Source of the DNA: Styela clava
Lineage: Eukaryota > Chordata > Ascidiacea > Stolidobranchia > Styelidae
Reading direction: 5' to 3'
Assembly (NCBI RefSeq): GCF_964204865.1
Contig: NC_135256.1
Coordinates: 19,807,703 to 19,871,702 of the forward strand
Length of the DNA: 64,000 nt
Shown: positions 62,273 through 64,000 of the stretch, one piece after another
Position numbering within the stretch: position 1 is the stretch's first letter
How the letters are laid out: every line of letters starts with the position of its first letter
Notes under the pieces: model-generated
The model's input: only the letters and a program-made list of their open reading frames with translations
Databases searched by the model: none
What the model was told of the DNA's origin: nothing
Program-made: the position numbers and the translations under genes

Positions 62273-62644
62273 CTAAGTTTTAATGACTAGATGAATAATA
62301 GTCCACCATATATTAATATTAGTAATCTAAGAAGAAACCCATTTAGAAAATGATAAGTTGAGGCATGATAACAATCTAGTTCATTGCATTGTCGATCTTG
62401 AAATTAAATACTAATATTTGGCAAGCACTGAATGCGTGCTATTGTTTTTTCAAAAGCGAGAAAAGAAGAATAGTTTTCTAAGATGTACATCAGCTAATTT
62501 TCAAGCTATTATTTTATACTATTACAGTGTAACTTTAATTTCACAATGATTTTCTGGTCATAGCCATACAACTGATCAAAGCTCTTTTTGTATACTGTTC
62601 TCACACGCTTGTTCTGGAATTTTTCCAACTAACAAGACTGGAAC

Positions 62645-63480
62645 ATGGAGACAGTGTCAAATGGCGAGCCTAATGGTGTCGTTATGAATGAAGATGAAGA
62701 TGTGCCGAAGTCACCTGGTAATTCTGAATTCTGTTGTTATCCTAATTTATAAAATCTACATTTACTAACAGCCAGATACTTTAGCATTCTGCTAATGCTA
62801 TGTACTGATATTAACTGATAAACCAACCATATAAATGCTGTAATTCTTATTTGGAAGATGTTGAATAAAGGTATAGGGTTGGTATAATTTTTTCCACTTT
62901 TTAGACCAAAAATCCCAGACATGGCTTATTTCAGAATTTTTTTTAAAGAAAATTTGTTCTGAGCAAAGTCACTCACTCTAACTCAGAAGTAAATGAGGAA
63001 ACTAATCTGCGAAAAAGTTATTCTCGACCACTGAAATGCAAATAGCTACTGTATCTATATAGAATGATGGCGATGAATTATGCGCCAACAAATGCTGATT
63101 GGCGTGAAACTCAAGGCAGTTTTTCATGTGAAATATTCATGAAAATTGATATGGGACATTGAATTTCACATTTCTGAAGTTGGTTGAAAGACTTCCAGCA
63201 TAAAAACTTTTTGTCCAGAAGAAGGTACACTGACAGTGATAATAATATTAGTGATCGTGTTAACATGGCTACTAGAGAGAAAAATCCTAGCATATTAGCT
63301 CTGGCTTGGGTTGCAATTATCATAATATCTCTAAATTTTTAAGTCATTTGATGAGATGAACGTGTTCAAAGCTATTGTCAAAAAAAATCTCTTCAAAGTA
63401 TTACTTTGTTTTAAATGGTAACTAACCTGAACTTTTATCAACCAGGTTCATCAAATGGAGAGAATCGTCTACATGGATTG
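62645..63480 (+). CDS. 5' end of an unrecognised gene (first two coding exons)
   Basis: Exon 1 (62645-62717) begins ATGGAGACAGTGTC and encodes METVSNGEPNGVV followed by an acidic run (NEDEDVPKSPG). A GTAATT donor follows. Exon 2 (63446-63480) has an AG acceptor, keeps the phase (G+GT) and encodes GSSNGENRLHGL before a GTAAGT donor. The gene must continue beyond 64000, and no further exon is seen in the window. The 37 visible residues are Asn/Gly/Glu-rich and look disordered, so no family can be named. Confidence 0.55.
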
Positions 63481-63754
63481 GTAAGTATCAACTGTTATTT
63501 CAATCTTTTCAATCCTTATCTATTTTTGTAACTATTAACTTGATGAATTTATATAATGTATCTGTATGTTTGATATGATGTATTCATGCTTTCACTCAGA
63601 AGTAGTCTCTGTACACTTCCACTGATACTGTTTTGAAAGGACTGAAATATTTCCGTCTGGCATTGCGTACATGATTATTACACTAAGTGAAGTGATGCTG
63701 ATGGAAGATTGTAGCCAGAGTTATGTAACCTGTAATGCCAATATGCCAAATGCT

Positions 63755-63800
63755 TTAACCCTGTGGTTCTCGAAGGGGGCGCCACGTTGATTTGCTAAGT
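63755..63800. repeat. Possible hAT-type terminus fragment
   Basis: CTGTGGTTCTCGAAGGGGGCGCCA resembles the GTGGTTC(C)CAA-type starts of hAT elements. It lies in an intron of the 3'-most gene. No partner end was seen. Confidence 0.3.
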
Positions 63801-64000
63801 GCACCTCTAAAACTGTTACTTATCCATAGAAGTAGACAATACCTGCTGCAGTTTATATATATCTTGCACCGAGTTTAGCGGACATGAGTGATTTTTTCAT
63901 TATTTCAAAGGAAAATCAGGCAGAGATGAGTAAGAAGAGTTGACCTTTTGCCTTCATTCTTTGGGCCTACATGTTTACAAACCCATTAACGATTACAAAA

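Noticed and set aside
1-64000. tRNA, rRNA and CRISPR features
   Set aside because: The only good pol III A/B boxes are in SINE copies that do not fold as tRNAs; no rRNA-like or CRISPR-like arrays were seen. The 127-bp tandem units have no constant-repeat/variable-spacer pattern.

Overview
The window is animal nuclear DNA: AT-rich, genes split into many small exons (26-220 nt) by GT-AG introns, with many degenerate transposon copies. The gene content (a GRIP-type PDZ protein, a RIPOR/FAM65 protein, UTP15, MEKK2/3-like kinases), an interstitial TTAGGG tract and the compact introns fit a chordate-grade invertebrate, most plausibly a tunicate. The species is inference; no diagnostic locus was recognised.

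Layout. 1-2307: no firm gene, only weak exon-like minus-strand reading frames. 2308-4284 (+): last three exons of a GRIP1/2-like gene ending in PDZ7. 7512-16235 (-): a complete 22-exon RIPOR-like gene (815 aa). 17793-26348 (+): a complete 13-exon UTP15 gene (527 aa), divergent from the RIPOR gene. 26349-33248: gene-poor DNA crowded with hAT-type elements, a nested SINE and a long foldback. 33249-40198 (-), 42044-46964 (+) and 49693-55376 (+): three paralogous MEKK-like kinase genes, here called A, B and C. 55377-62644: an unusual GC-richer block of ~1.17-kb tandem repeats with 14-bp hairpins, a 127-bp tandem repeat and more hAT MITEs. 62645-63480 (+): first two coding exons of an unrecognised gene that continues past the window.

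The most interesting locus is the kinase cluster. All three genes have 13 coding exons with matching phases; seven exons (112, 119, 126, 175, 66, 67 and 160 nt) have identical lengths in all three. Each starts with a coding exon that is nothing but ATG. Each encodes a small helical N-terminal domain (MCEA[VI] motif) that I do not recognise, a variable linker, a short KL..[DE][LI]LF[LM]E motif and a MEKK-type kinase domain with DMG in place of DFG; gene C also has HND in place of HRD. A and B are head to head, B and C in tandem, which suggests local duplication of a lineage-specific MAP3K-like family.

The second notable structure is the repeat block at 56.15-59.75 kb, where hairpins spaced ~1.19 kb apart differ in sequence but keep pairing through paired changes, and TCAC-N6-GTGA motifs recur in register 1,169-1,170 bp apart.

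At least eight short elements in the window still show recognisable 8-bp target-site duplications, pointing to heavy non-autonomous hAT activity. All coordinates were read by eye from the sequence; exon junctions were checked for splice signals and reading phase, not against transcripts.
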